From positions 1 through 40,984 of the forward strand of contig JAGCCZ010000048.1 in the NCBI GenBank assembly GCA_017651425.1: DNA of 40,984 nt. The letters are read 5' to 3'. The position numbers and the translations under genes were made by a program. Origin of the DNA: Bacteroidales bacterium. GTDB taxonomy: Bacteria > Bacteroidota > Bacteroidia > Bacteroidales > WCHB1-69. This document shows, one piece after another, positions 7,919-16,300 of the stretch (position 1 is the stretch's first letter; the number at the start of each line of letters is the position of its first letter). The notes beneath the pieces were generated by a model that saw nothing but the letters and a program-made list of their open reading frames with translations, had not been told where the DNA came from and did not search any database.

Positions 7919-8707
7919 TTATTTTAATTTGCTGTCTATAAATTGGCGGAAATGCAGTATTTGCGCGCTGCGCGAAGGATTGAAGAGCAGGTGCTCGAAG
8001 TCTTTCTGTTTCAAAGCAAGGTCTGTCGTGTCCAATTTTTCGTACAAGGCCCTTTTCAGTGCTTCGGGGCTTTCGATGCCGCAACGCTCGCGCAGGAAGT
8101 CGTAATCGGGCGAGGCCTGCTGCCAAAGGAAGATGGTGTCGTAGAAGTCGCGCCCCTTGGCACGGGCAAGCAATGCGGCCAGTTTCATGGAGAGCATCGT
8201 TCCTGGGGATGGGGTTGTCACTGGGAAAAAGAATCCGTTGCGACTGACCATCGCCGTCTTCGGCAGATAGAGTACGCCTTGATCCTGCGCCTCAATTTTC
8301 ATCAGGAAGCGTTCTTCACGATGCCCCGTGAGGTTCATGTCAAACAGCAGTTCTGGGAAAAAGATGTTACGACGGAAGGCCGTCAGACGCGGGTTGTCCT
8401 TGTCGCGCAGCTCCACGCGCAAGCCGTTGAGACGCAGGTATTCGACCAGCGCATCGGTCATGGCGACAAACTCGTCGGCAGTCAGTTGCTTGCAGTCAAA
8501 GTCAAGGTCTTCGGAAAAGCGGTCGAGACCAAGGACAAGTCGCAGGTTGGTGCCACCGATGAACACCAGTTTGGGGGCAAACGGCGACTGCGACAGATGC
8601 TCCAGCGCCAGCAACTCGACATACTCTTTCAGAATATGCTTGTGGAACGAGGCGTTCGATGCAATCTGCGGCGGATAGTAGGCCAAAAGAGATTGTAGAT
8701 CAATCAT
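7919..8707 (-). CDS. abiEii: AbiEii-type nucleotidyltransferase toxin
   Basis: Toxin of the AbiE system, 262 residues, a DNA polymerase-beta-like nucleotidyltransferase. The catalytic motif is complete: FIGGTNLRLVLGLDRFSEDL gives GGT at 51-53 and SEDLDFD at 65-71 with the metal-binding Asp residues. Further down, SMKLAALLARAKGRDFYD is the characteristic K...GRDxYD element. AbiEii proteins modify tRNA or GTP and stop growth of phage-infected cells. It overlaps the upstream AbiEi gene by 8 bp, the usual order (antitoxin first), so translation is coupled. No frameshift or lost residue is seen, so it should be active. Confidence 0.92.
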   Translation of the reverse strand: MIDLQSLLAYYPPQIASNASFHKHILKEYVELLALEHLSQSPFAPKLVFIGGTNLRLVLGLDRFSEDLDFDCKQLTADEFVAMTDALVEYLRLNGLRVELRDKDNPRLTAFRRNIFFPELLFDMNLTGHREERFLMKIEAQDQGVLYLPKTAMVSRNGFFFPVTTPSPGTMLSMKLAALLARAKGRDFYDTIFLWQQASPDYDFLRERCGIESPEALKRALYEKLDTTDLALKQKDFEHLLFNPSRSAQILHFRQFIDSKLK

Positions 8708-9320
8708 GGATATAAGATTTTAACAACAGTTTTACACGAGTTAGAACGGCTTTGCTGCCGCTTTGCAGCGCGTATGCCAACAGCCGTTCACGGTCCAGTT
8801 CTTCTTGCATCCACCACTCGTCGAAACGTACTTCCAGGAGGGCCTCTGCCGTGTTGTACTGCGGATAGAGATAGAGCAGGTCGATGATGGCTTTCTCCGG
8901 ATAAGCCATCAGATAGCTGCCCTGCTGAGGCAGGGGCATTTGACGGAAGCCGAAGAAGAGCGTGGGTTTGACCGTTTGGTAGCTGAACTCGCCGAAGTCG
9001 TTGCTGTAGGCCGTGGTGCGGTTGGATGTAACGCAGGTAATAGCCGTTACGGCTTCGGGGATGATTCCGTAGAACGACAGGGCGGTGTGCAGGCTGATAT
9101 AGGAAGGAGTGTAGATGCGCCCAGCTACATAGCGCGACATCTCGGGAATTCCTTTCAGATCGCTGAAGGCGTACCAATCTTGCCGCAGTTTCGTCAAATA
9201 GCCTCGCTTTACCCAGCGCGACAAGTTGCTTCGGTCGAACTCCGAATTCCACGCACGAATTTGATATACATTGAAACATCCCGCTTCGTGCCACTGCTCT
9301 CTGAACTCCAAATAGGTCAT
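8700..9320 (-). CDS. abiEi: AbiEi-type antitoxin/repressor
   Basis: This 206-residue partner of AbiEii opens with a winged helix: FNVYQIRAWNSEFDRSNLSR, then WVKRGYLTKLRQDWYAF. The C-terminal domain follows, with YTPSYISLHTALSFYGIIPE and MAYPEKAIIDLLYLYP, both typical of AbiEi antitoxins. In known AbiE systems the protein represses its own operon and counteracts the toxin. The ATG at 9320 lies 28 bp after a -7 box inside a 38-bp element (9333-9370) repeated elsewhere in the window. A decayed copy of this gene's 5' end with the same promoter is at 18751-18847. Confidence 0.9.
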   Translation of the reverse strand: MTYLEFREQWHEAGCFNVYQIRAWNSEFDRSNLSRWVKRGYLTKLRQDWYAFSDLKGIPEMSRYVAGRIYTPSYISLHTALSFYGIIPEAVTAITCVTSNRTTAYSNDFGEFSYQTVKPTLFFGFRQMPLPQQGSYLMAYPEKAIIDLLYLYPQYNTAEALLEVRFDEWWMQEELDRERLLAYALQSGSKAVLTRVKLLLKSYIHD

Positions 9321-9332
9321 TTATCTTATTCT

Positions 9333-9370
9333 ATTCAAAAGACGATGCAAAAATACAACTTTTCTTGAAT
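9333..9370 (-). repeat. Promoter-bearing dispersed repeat, copy A (abiE promoter)
   Basis: The element has ends ATTCAAAAG and CTTTTCTTGAAT, which are imperfect inverted repeats, around a core TGCAAAAATACAA that is a minus-strand -7 box (TATTTTTG, 9355-9348). Near-identical elements are at 17781-17819, 18810-18847 and 20252-20289. Confidence 0.7.
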
Positions 9371-9398
9371 AAAACAGTAATCGCAGAAATATTTTTTA

Positions 9399-9701
9399 CT
9401 AAAGATTGGAGGGGCGTTCGCAAAACGTCACATGCACCGTGTCGCCGAAACTCTTGCCAATCTGTTTGCGGATGTCTTTTCGAATCCCGATGATATGGCA
9501 AGGTGTCCCCATCTTAACGATTTGCCCGTCGTAGGGCACGCCGTCGAAGGTGGCGTGGACGGGCAGACGACCTTTTCCGAACATCGCTTTGATGTCGAAC
9601 GGCACCTCCACGTAGGCGGCGTCCATATTTTCGTTTTGCAGGATGACTGCGTCAAATTCCAAGAGTTCTGACAAGGCAGTAAGAAGTTCGTTTTTGTCCA
9701 T
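9399..9701 (-). CDS. DUF1905 protein
   Basis: Small all-beta protein of 100 residues. [38 protein letters not shown], then [18 protein letters not shown] and [11 protein letters not shown] are the family's conserved stretches. The biochemical role is unknown. In many bacteria DUF1905 is fused to, or placed next to, a YdeI/OmpD-associated domain; here the YdeI gene is separate, 1.2 kb upstream on the same strand beyond PhzF. A -7 box is at 9732-9739. Confidence 0.85.
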   Translation of the reverse strand: MDKNELLTALSELLEFDAVILQNENMDAAYVEVPFDIKAMFGKGRLPVHATFDGVPYDGQIVKMGTPCHIIGIRKDIRKQIGKSFGDTVHVTFCERPSNL

Positions 9702-9731
9702 TTGTGATTTTTATAAAGCGTTTATTCGGTG

Positions 9732-9739
9732 CAAAGATA
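9732..9739 (-). promoter_or_regulatory. -7 box of the DUF1905 gene
   Basis: TATCTTTG on the minus strand lies 30 bp before the ATG. Confidence 0.55.
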
Positions 9740-9770
9740 CGCATTATTTTGGAATACTGACAAAACATAA

Positions 9771-9805
9771 ACCGCCGCAAAGGTCTCGAAAACCCTTGCG
9801 GCGGT
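9771..9805. terminator. Hairpin after the PhzF/rubredoxin region (copy 2)
   Basis: ACCGCCGCAAAGG (9771-9783) pairs with CCCTTGCGGCGGT (9793-9805), 12 of 13 positions, around a 9-nt loop. It is almost identical to 6480-6511. No U-tract is clear, so it may be a dispersed palindrome used as a terminator. Confidence 0.6.
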
Positions 9806-9831
9806 TGGTTGTTGAAAGTAGTTCGTAAAGC

Positions 9832-9984
9832 CTACGCTTTATTGAACTTTTCCTTCCCCTGTCTGCATCTCGGGCATTTCCAATCTTCGGATAGGTCCTC
9901 GAAGGCGACACCGCCGTGCTCGGCGGGGTCATACACGTAGCCGCAATTCCCCCTCCGCCACCACCGCCGCGGTGCCGCCGACAT
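9832..9984 (-). pseudogene. Truncated rubredoxin overlapping the end of phzF
   Basis: An open frame of 50 codons contains [18 protein letters not shown], then [19 protein letters not shown] and a stop. This is the body and tail of a rubredoxin, an about 52-residue iron electron carrier. The N-terminus is wrong: the residues before the first preserved Cys read RRWWRRGN instead of K-x-x-C-x-x, so one of the four iron ligands is missing. That N-terminal part is simply the phzF 3' end read in another frame. The rubredoxin therefore lost its 5' end at a junction with phzF at about 9945. Iron binding is unlikely; I treat it as a remnant. Confidence 0.8.
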
Positions 9985-10813
9985 AGATTGTGCCGTCAGT
10001 AGTGACACGCGTGGCGACTACCGAAGGCCGGCCCATCGCCTCGCCTTGCAGGAAGGAGAAGTCACCCGTCGGGGGAATGCACCCGTTTTGCTGGAGGTAA
10101 TGGGTCAAAGAGGCGTTGGCGGTACCGGTGGCAGACTCCTCAGGAATGCCATACAGCGGCCCGAAATCGCGGACGTGGGCGGTGATTGGAAGTTGAGAGT
10201 TGAGAGTTGAAAGTTTAGAGTTGGAGGAGGTCGGGGAGGGTATTGCGAAGACGTGGAAACTGACCGCCTCGTATTTTTCAGTTATTTCACTAATGGCATT
10301 CATGTCGGGTTGAAGACGGTTGAGCGTTTCAACATCGCCGACCTGAATCATGAAGTCGGGCAAGCCGGTCGAGACAATCATCACCGGCAGGGTAGGAGTG
10401 TAGTCGCAAATGCCAATCGCACGATAGACCTCCTCGGTGTCCTCGATGGTTTTCAGGACTTCGGACGCGGTCATCTGCATCAACACCCGCGCTCCCGCTT
10501 CAACATAGATGTCGCCCGCCTTGGTGTGGCAGAGGCACTGTCCTGTGACGCCAAGCTCCTGATGCAACAGGGCAAATGAGGCTATGGTGGCATGGCCGCA
10601 CAGCTCCACCTCGGCTGTCGGGGTGAAGTAGCGGAGGGTGAACTCCTTATCAGAATCTCTTCTCACAAATGCCGTCTCCGAATAGCGCAGCTCCGCGGCA
10701 ATTTGCAGCATCCGTTTCTCCGGCGGGAAAACATCCCCATCGAGGAGCACCACGCCGGCAGGGTTCCCGCCGAAGGGCTGGTCGGTGAAAGCGTCAACGA
10801 TGTAGTATTTCAT
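9929..10813 (-). CDS. PhzF-family isomerase/epimerase-like protein
   Basis: Phenazine-biosynthesis-like fold protein, 294 residues. [20 protein letters not shown] is the classic start. The catalytic Glu is E46 in [19 protein letters not shown] follows at 72, and the second-half signature is [20 protein letters not shown]. It ends [14 protein letters not shown]. These enzymes isomerise small metabolites; the substrate cannot be predicted. Residues 196-209 ([14 protein letters not shown]) are a low-complexity insertion encoded by five 7-bp repeats, in a loop before the EESATG motif. The last 17 bases overlap the rubredoxin remnant. No promoter is obvious. Confidence 0.88.
   Translation of the reverse strand: MKYYIVDAFTDQPFGGNPAGVVLLDGDVFPPEKRMLQIAAELRYSETAFVRRDSDKEFTLRYFTPTAEVELCGHATIASFALLHQELGVTGQCLCHTKAGDIYVEAGARVLMQMTASEVLKTIEDTEEVYRAIGICDYTPTLPVMIVSTGLPDFMIQVGDVETLNRLQPDMNAISEITEKYEAVSFHVFAIPSPTSSNSKLSTLNSQLPITAHVRDFGPLYGIPEESATGTANASLTHYLQQNGCIPPTGDFSFLQGEAMGRPSVVATRVTTDGTIYVGGTAAVVAEGELRLRV
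10190..10224 (+). repeat. Five tandem 7-bp repeats inside phzF
   Basis: On the plus strand the units are AGTTGAG, AGTTGAG, AGTTGAA, AGTTTAG and AGTTGGA. Seven is not a multiple of three, so gain or loss of one unit would shift the phzF frame. In the present form the frame is open. Confidence 0.8.
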
Positions 10814-10861
10814 ATCTTGAACTTGTTTGTTGTCGTTTATATTCGTTAGTGAAAAGTGAAA

Positions 10862-11434
10862 CTAATAGTCCAACAACCTACCGTAATCGTTCCATTCGCC
10901 GAACATCCTTCCCTTTTTCGTCTCTTCGATGAGATGCGCGAGGGCTTTCCGGTACATCTGATCGTCCCGTTTCTTGTAGAAGGCCACGTTATAGGCGCGG
11001 ATGCGCTGATACAGGGGCGGGAAGGACTTGAACTTCGTCCACGCCCGCGCGGCCTTCAACGCCGCTTCCACGTCCTTGTCGATGCGGAAACTGCGGGCAC
11101 CCATCGGGGGTAGCACCTGCCGTCCGGCGTCGGTCATCCGTCCCAACTTCTCCAACCGCCGTACCCGTTCCTTGTTCAGCTCCGACCAGGGACTGTTCCG
11201 CTTCCTTGGCGTGAAACACTGCATCAGCACCCCGTCGATGGGCTTCTGGCGGCTGTCGATCCACCCGAAGCAGAGAGCCTCCTCCACCGCATCAAGATAC
11301 CAGAAGGTATCATCCTCAGTGGGGCGACCGCGCTTCACACACACCCAGCACGCTTTTTCTGTCGTGTGGTGGGTTTCCAGCCACGTGCGAAACTCGTTCC
11401 GGGTCTGTATCTGTAGGATGTTTTGTTCGTTCAT
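10862..11434 (-). CDS. YdeI/OmpD-associated family protein
   Basis: This 190-residue protein has the YdeI family features: FRTWLETHHTTEKACWVCVK, WYLDAVEEALCFGWIDSRQK, FTPRKRNSPWSELNKERVRR and a C-terminal AWTKFKSFPPLYQRIRAYNV segment. Family members are linked to bacteriocin or antimicrobial-peptide tolerance, with no known enzymatic activity. Start MNEQNILQIQT. The palindrome at 11469-11517 lies just upstream and is shared with the neighbouring ATPase gene, so common control is possible. Confidence 0.8.
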   Translation of the reverse strand: MNEQNILQIQTRNEFRTWLETHHTTEKACWVCVKRGRPTEDDTFWYLDAVEEALCFGWIDSRQKPIDGVLMQCFTPRKRNSPWSELNKERVRRLEKLGRMTDAGRQVLPPMGARSFRIDKDVEAALKAARAWTKFKSFPPLYQRIRAYNVAFYKKRDDQMYRKALAHLIEETKKGRMFGEWNDYGRLLDY

Positions 11435-11468
11435 AAGTGAAGGTTGGTCGTTTCATGTATTTGTCAGT

Positions 11469-11517
11469 TTATTTTTGGCTATATGAGCACAAAAACATCC
11501 GTTATAGCCAAAAATAA
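11469..11517. repeat. Palindrome 1 flanking the DUF234-type ATPase gene
   Basis: TTATTTTTGGCTATA (11469-11483) and TATAGCCAAAAATAA (11503-11517) are a perfect 15-bp inverted repeat with a 19-bp spacer. The same palindrome is at 12934-12982. Each arm also contains TATTTTTG, so divergent -7 boxes are embedded. Confidence 0.8.
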
Positions 11518-11518
11518 T

Positions 11519-12919
11519 TTATTCAAGAAACAAATCAGAAAGAGTTATATTGTTTGTTATTAGACTATTATAATAAATATTTTTCTTTGGCACTTGGTTT
11601 GAAACGAGCGTGATAAGCACCTGTTTCTGTGTGGGAAAACATTGGCTTAACTCTGCGGCCCGACGACGTAGTTTATCCGCTTCTTGTTTGGTGATGGCGT
11701 AAGGATTGTTCGTGTATTTCATTTCGCACAAGGTAGTTACCTTATCCGCACGTATAATCACCATATCCATTTGTGCATTAGGTGTTTGCATAGGAAAAGT
11801 TTTGGTTGCGATTCCTGTGATACCGAGTGCTTTTTGAATCGCATAAATATGGGCGAAACAGAGCCTTTCAAAACTTAGACCGAGCCAGGTGTTATGGCGC
11901 GGAGTAGTTTGGAGGTGCAGCCAGGCATCTCGGTCAAAATGGCGTGAACCATTCAAAAACTGGAAATAGAAAAGGCTGTAGAAATCAATGAGTTGGAATA
12001 TTGCTGTTCTTCCTTTGACGGGATTATAGCGACGGATAAAACTGCACTGTTCCAATTCGTCCAGTTTACGTGTCAGACCACCGCCGTTGGCCAAGCCGGT
12101 AGCTTTTACAATCTCTTCGCGAGAGTAACCACTGCGGCGTTTGCTCAAGGCGGCGATTATTTTCACGTAATCTTCCGATTTGTTGAACAACGACTTGTAC
12201 AAAATATCAAACTCGTCTTTAAGCAATGCATTAGGCGCAAAGAACAGCCTGTCAATGTTTTGTGCAAGACTCATGGAACGGTCCAGCAAGTGCAGATAAT
12301 AGGGTATGCCACCCATCACCATGTAGCATTCTGCAACCAGATCGTCAGTCCAATGTACTCCTTGGGAATGAAGATAAGCCTTGGTCTCCGCGAGGGTGAA
12401 CGGCTCAAGGTGCAAATGGCACGTCAGACGGTTGTGCAGGCCTCCTTTATTGCGGATAATGTTCTTCACCATCCAAGAGGCTGCGCTGCCACATACCACA
12501 AACAGCAGATTTTGCTGCATGTTTCCCCAACTGTTCCAAAACAAATCAATGGCTTTCAAAAATTCCGACTTCTGTGTGTCCATCCATGGCAATTCGTCCA
12601 GAAACACCACTTTTCTACGTTGTCTGGAACGTTTAATCACATCTTTGAGCAAATCAAAAGCCTCATACCAGTCCTTAGGCTGCTGAAGAGCCGATTTGCT
12701 ATAGGAACATATTGATTTGTAGAAGTTTTGGAGTTGTTCTTTTCTGTTGCCACGGGCTATGCCAGTGGTATAAAAAGTGAATTGGTCTTGAAAGTAACTC
12801 CTCACCAGCCAAGTTTTGCCCACACGCCTGCGACCATATATCGCAACAAACTCCGCTTGGTTCGACTCTTTCAATCTTTGTAGTTCTTTTATTTCTTGCT
12901 CTCTACCAATTATTTGCAT
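11519..12919 (-). CDS. Archaeal-type AAA ATPase with DUF234 C-terminus
   Basis: STAND-like ATPase of 466 residues. It starts MQIIGREQEIKELQRLKESN, then FVAIYGRRRVGKTWLVRSYF with Walker A at 29-36, and RRKVVFLDELPWMDTQKS as Walker B. Sensor text LLFVVCGSAASWMVKNII and winged-helix text follow. The C-terminal part, FDRDAWLHLQTTPRHNTWLG then MDMVIIRADKVTTLCEMKY, has the DUF234 restriction-endonuclease-like pattern (D-x-V-I...E-x-K). Such proteins are common, multi-copy and poorly understood in Bacteroidota, with suggested roles in conflict or mobile-element biology. The gene ends 1 bp after palindrome 1 and begins 14 bp before palindrome 2. Confidence 0.85.
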   Translation of the reverse strand: MQIIGREQEIKELQRLKESNQAEFVAIYGRRRVGKTWLVRSYFQDQFTFYTTGIARGNRKEQLQNFYKSICSYSKSALQQPKDWYEAFDLLKDVIKRSRQRRKVVFLDELPWMDTQKSEFLKAIDLFWNSWGNMQQNLLFVVCGSAASWMVKNIIRNKGGLHNRLTCHLHLEPFTLAETKAYLHSQGVHWTDDLVAECYMVMGGIPYYLHLLDRSMSLAQNIDRLFFAPNALLKDEFDILYKSLFNKSEDYVKIIAALSKRRSGYSREEIVKATGLANGGGLTRKLDELEQCSFIRRYNPVKGRTAIFQLIDFYSLFYFQFLNGSRHFDRDAWLHLQTTPRHNTWLGLSFERLCFAHIYAIQKALGITGIATKTFPMQTPNAQMDMVIIRADKVTTLCEMKYTNNPYAITKQEADKLRRRAAELSQCFPTQKQVLITLVSNQVPKKNIYYNSLITNNITLSDLFLE

Positions 12920-12933
12920 GAAAAATAGTCTAT

Positions 12934-12982
12934 TTATTTTTGGCTACAAAGGTATAAAAATTATTAGTTATAGCCAAAAATA
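12934..12982 (-). promoter_or_regulatory. Palindrome 2: promoter/operator of the ATPase gene
   Basis: TTATTTTTGGCTA (12934-12946) and TAGCCAAAAATA (12971-12982) are inverted arms. Between them the minus strand has TACCTTTG (12954-12947), a good -7 box, with a TTTGG upstream in the right arm at about 20 bp. The arms cover the -33 and start regions, the expected position of an operator. Confidence 0.7.
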
Positions 12983-13049
12983 TTTTCATTCTTAACCCAA
13001 CTTTTATCCCCGGCAAGGCGCACTTCCCCTGTTAGTGGGGGTTGGCGTT

Positions 13050-13313
13050 TCAGTCGGGAGGGCGCTGTGACCTACAGATTTTCATTTTCTTGAACGGAGC
13101 CTCCTTGTAGCCGAGCTTTCGGTAGATTTCGCGGGCCTGCTTCGACGGCTCGCTGCACTGCCGCGCCTGCTCCTCCCTGTTGTCGAAGAGGTCGATTTGC
13201 CCGTCTGTAATCATCTTCCGCCAGTACCGTTCCGCGTAGTCGCGCTCGGTCGGGTCGAGCCCCACCAGTGGGCCGCCGAAATCGTCTTTCTGGTGGCGGT
13301 GGGCGTTTTTCAT
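13050..13313 (-). CDS. Small hypothetical protein
   Basis: An 87-residue frame starts MKNAHRHQKDDFGGPLVGLD and continues RDYAERYWRKMITDGQIDLF. It is charged and probably helical, and I do not recognise a family. The text has natural amino-acid composition, unlike the proline/arginine-rich overlapping frame, so I take it as coding. It starts 21 bp downstream of the FISUMP protein stop and may be co-transcribed with it. A GC hairpin (CCCC..GGGG) lies about 15-30 bp past its stop. Confidence 0.45.
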   Translation of the reverse strand: MKNAHRHQKDDFGGPLVGLDPTERDYAERYWRKMITDGQIDLFDNREEQARQCSEPSKQAREIYRKLGYKEAPFKKMKICRSQRPPD

Positions 13314-13333
13314 TTTCCATGTGATAGCAACCA

Positions 13334-16300
13334 TCAATCCCTTACACAACGGACCGAGTTGCCATGCGCAACGTATGTTTCTTGCTGGTATGCTGCTTCA
13401 TAATCATGATTCATATAAATTTCCATTTTTGCGGTTGATGTCCAGAAGCGTGCGGAAGAGCCAGCCTCACTGAAATAGGCCCTATCATGGTTATAGTCAC
13501 AATAATACCTCCCCATAGGGTACGCAGAGAACCCGGTTATGTTATTCAACTGCTGCACATTTCCTATCGCACATCCCGTAAAATGGTAATTCCAACCCCA
13601 ATCTGACGAAAGTGATTTCGCTGATTTATACGAAGCACCATCACACTGGCATTCCGACTGGGAAGACACATACGCTTTCAGTGTCCCCCATTCGTCAGAT
13701 GTAGGCACATGCCAGCCCTCGGGACATATTCCACGCCGGTTTCCGACAAATGTGGCCGAAAAGGCATCGGAACTGAACGGGACATAGGCCGTCTCTCCAT
13801 AAAAGCCAAAGGAGTCTATGACCGCGCACCAATTGTAAAGCAAGCCTCTTCCGGCAACGTTGGTAGCCGAATCATTGTTCAAATAATAGGCCCTCTTGCC
13901 ACCGAAAGAAAATTTCACCGCCGGACACTCCACGATATAGGTTCCGGTACTCGGCGACGTGGTGCAGCGCATATTCTCCCTCAACCAGCACTGGTTCCCG
14001 ATTTGCACCACCCCATAACTGTTGTTCTGATGATCTCGGACAGAAACGATTCGGTTTCCGTAAGAAGTCTCATTGGTATTGGGAGAAACAACCACACAGG
14101 AGACCTTGTTGCTGGTGTCCAAGTCCAGCATTCCAGCGGACCACTGGGCATAGAGGACCAAATTTTCAGCAAGAGTGACCATCTGTCCCTCCTGATAGGA
14201 TGTCCCGTTCCCGTTCGGATCCGTGTTCCAGCCTGTGAATGTGTATTCATTCCGCTGGAACAAACAAGCATCCAAAGGCTTGGATTCTGTAACAAGGACA
14301 TGTTGCGGTTCCATCTTCCCGGCTCCTCCATTGGCAAGGAAATAGACCGTGTGTCGCGGGGCTTCATCCCGAACACAACGGACTGTCATGCCATAGGACT
14401 TGGAGGCTACTGCCCCTGACACCGTTGCGGAATAGTTGTTAACTTCGCGAACATTCACCGTGTTTTGTCCCGACTGGTTCGCCGTGACAAACATACAGCC
14501 TTGATTAAGTGATGGATAGGCAGAAAATCCGGAACTATTGTTTGTATGGAGATTGTTGCCCGGCAAACACCCATAATATGCAGAAGTCCAACCAATGGTG
14601 TCAGACAACGCCTTTGCGATACTTCCGCTAACACCGCTGCAATGATTGGCGGGATTGGCATTAACGGCCACAAACATCTCATCATACTCGGAAAAAGAAG
14701 GAATGTGCCATCCTTCAGGACATATTCCCCGACGGTGACCGACAAAATTCACGTTCGGTGCCGTGGAGTTTTCCGACATCTCGCCATGCGACGCATTGAA
14801 GGTGTCAACCGCAGCACACCAATTGTACAGCACACCGGCAGGTCCCATGGCGGTAACAGAATCATTATTCGGATAGAAAGCCCTCTTTCCTGACGCCACC
14901 GTATAGTATGTTTCATCCAAATCACGAATCAAATACGATCCCGTACTCGGCGACGTGGTGCAACGCATATTCTCCTTCATCCAACACTGGTTCCCTATTT
15001 GAACCACACCATAAAGGTTGTTCTGATGGTCCCTGACACCGACAATCCCATTATTGCTGATTTCTTCATTAGCGCCCGAACTCATCACCACACAACCATA
15101 CTGCCATTGCGCGTAAAGAACCATGTCGGATGACAACGTCAAGGCAGAACCATTGGAATAAGGGACGCCACTACCATCAGCTTCCGTATTCCACTCTACG
15201 AAAAGAAATCCTTCCTTTGTGAAGGTGTTTTGGTGCAACGACTGAGGAAAGCCCTGGTCGAAAAGTTGGTCTGGCATCGCTCCATCACCGCCATTCGCAT
15301 CAAATATGAGCGTGTAATGGACATCCTGCACACAACGCACGGAATAACCCTCAGATTTCGGGGAGTTTTCGCGTTCCACTACGGCCTTGTCAAATGACAT
15401 CCTGACTATCCGGGCTTTGTGTGGGGTTTCGGGGTTGCCAGAGAGACTCCAAAAGGAAGACGCTTCCATTGCCGCGCCAAATCCAGTGCCGAAATAGCCC
15501 GAAGGGGTGGCGGAAAATCCAGAAACATTGTTTTCCGCAGGAGTAAAGCCGACAGCGCACGTGTTCGTGCTCGAAGCCCATCCTGTCTGGGCAGATAGGG
15601 CTTTAGCGATATAGTTGACCGAATCAAGACAGCGATAGACGGTTTGGCTCGACAAATACACCAGCAGCGTATCCCAATCGACATCATTCGGCACATGCCA
15701 GCCCTGTGGACACAAACCTTGACGATAAGCTGAGAAAACAGGATTCACGGTCAGCCCCGCCGCACACCCTTGCGATGTTTCGGCCATGGTCACGTTGAAG
15801 GTGTCTGCCATGGCGTTCCAATTATACAAAAGGCCCCAGCCAGACTGGACACTGGACAGGCTATCGTTGTTATACCACCGTGCCTGCTTTCCACAATAGC
15901 TGTTGGTAGAAAGTGACGGTGACGAAGATGCCACCATATAGCTTCCCGTCCGCGGGGAGGTAATCGTGCGCAAGTTCTCATTCGTCCAACACTGACTTCC
16001 TATTTGTATGGTATTGTAAGAATTGTTCTCGTGATCTACCACCACAGAGCTTCCGCAGTTGAACGGAAGGGTTTCAAAGCTAACGATTTCGCCATACGAT
16101 AGACCAGCCTCGTTGATTGCGTATGCACGAACGTAATAACGGGTTGAAGGAGTCAAAGCGGGTTGGAAATGGGTGAACACGCCCAAACCATCTCCGCAAA
16201 CAACGTGGCGGCCTGTAATCGCCGGCTCAGGCACCGTGTCCCAACACACACCTTTCTCTGTCACGGTCCCTCCTCCCTCAGACAAGACATTGCCACCAAA

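Noticed and set aside
11469..12982. Classical insertion sequence with the palindromes as terminal repeats
   Set aside because: No transposase, no target-site duplication seen, and each palindrome also fits an operator. Kept only as a hypothesis.
13072..13320. 82-codon frame starting MENEKRPPPP
   Set aside because: Proline/arginine-rich alternative frame of the more protein-like 87-residue frame at 13050-13313.
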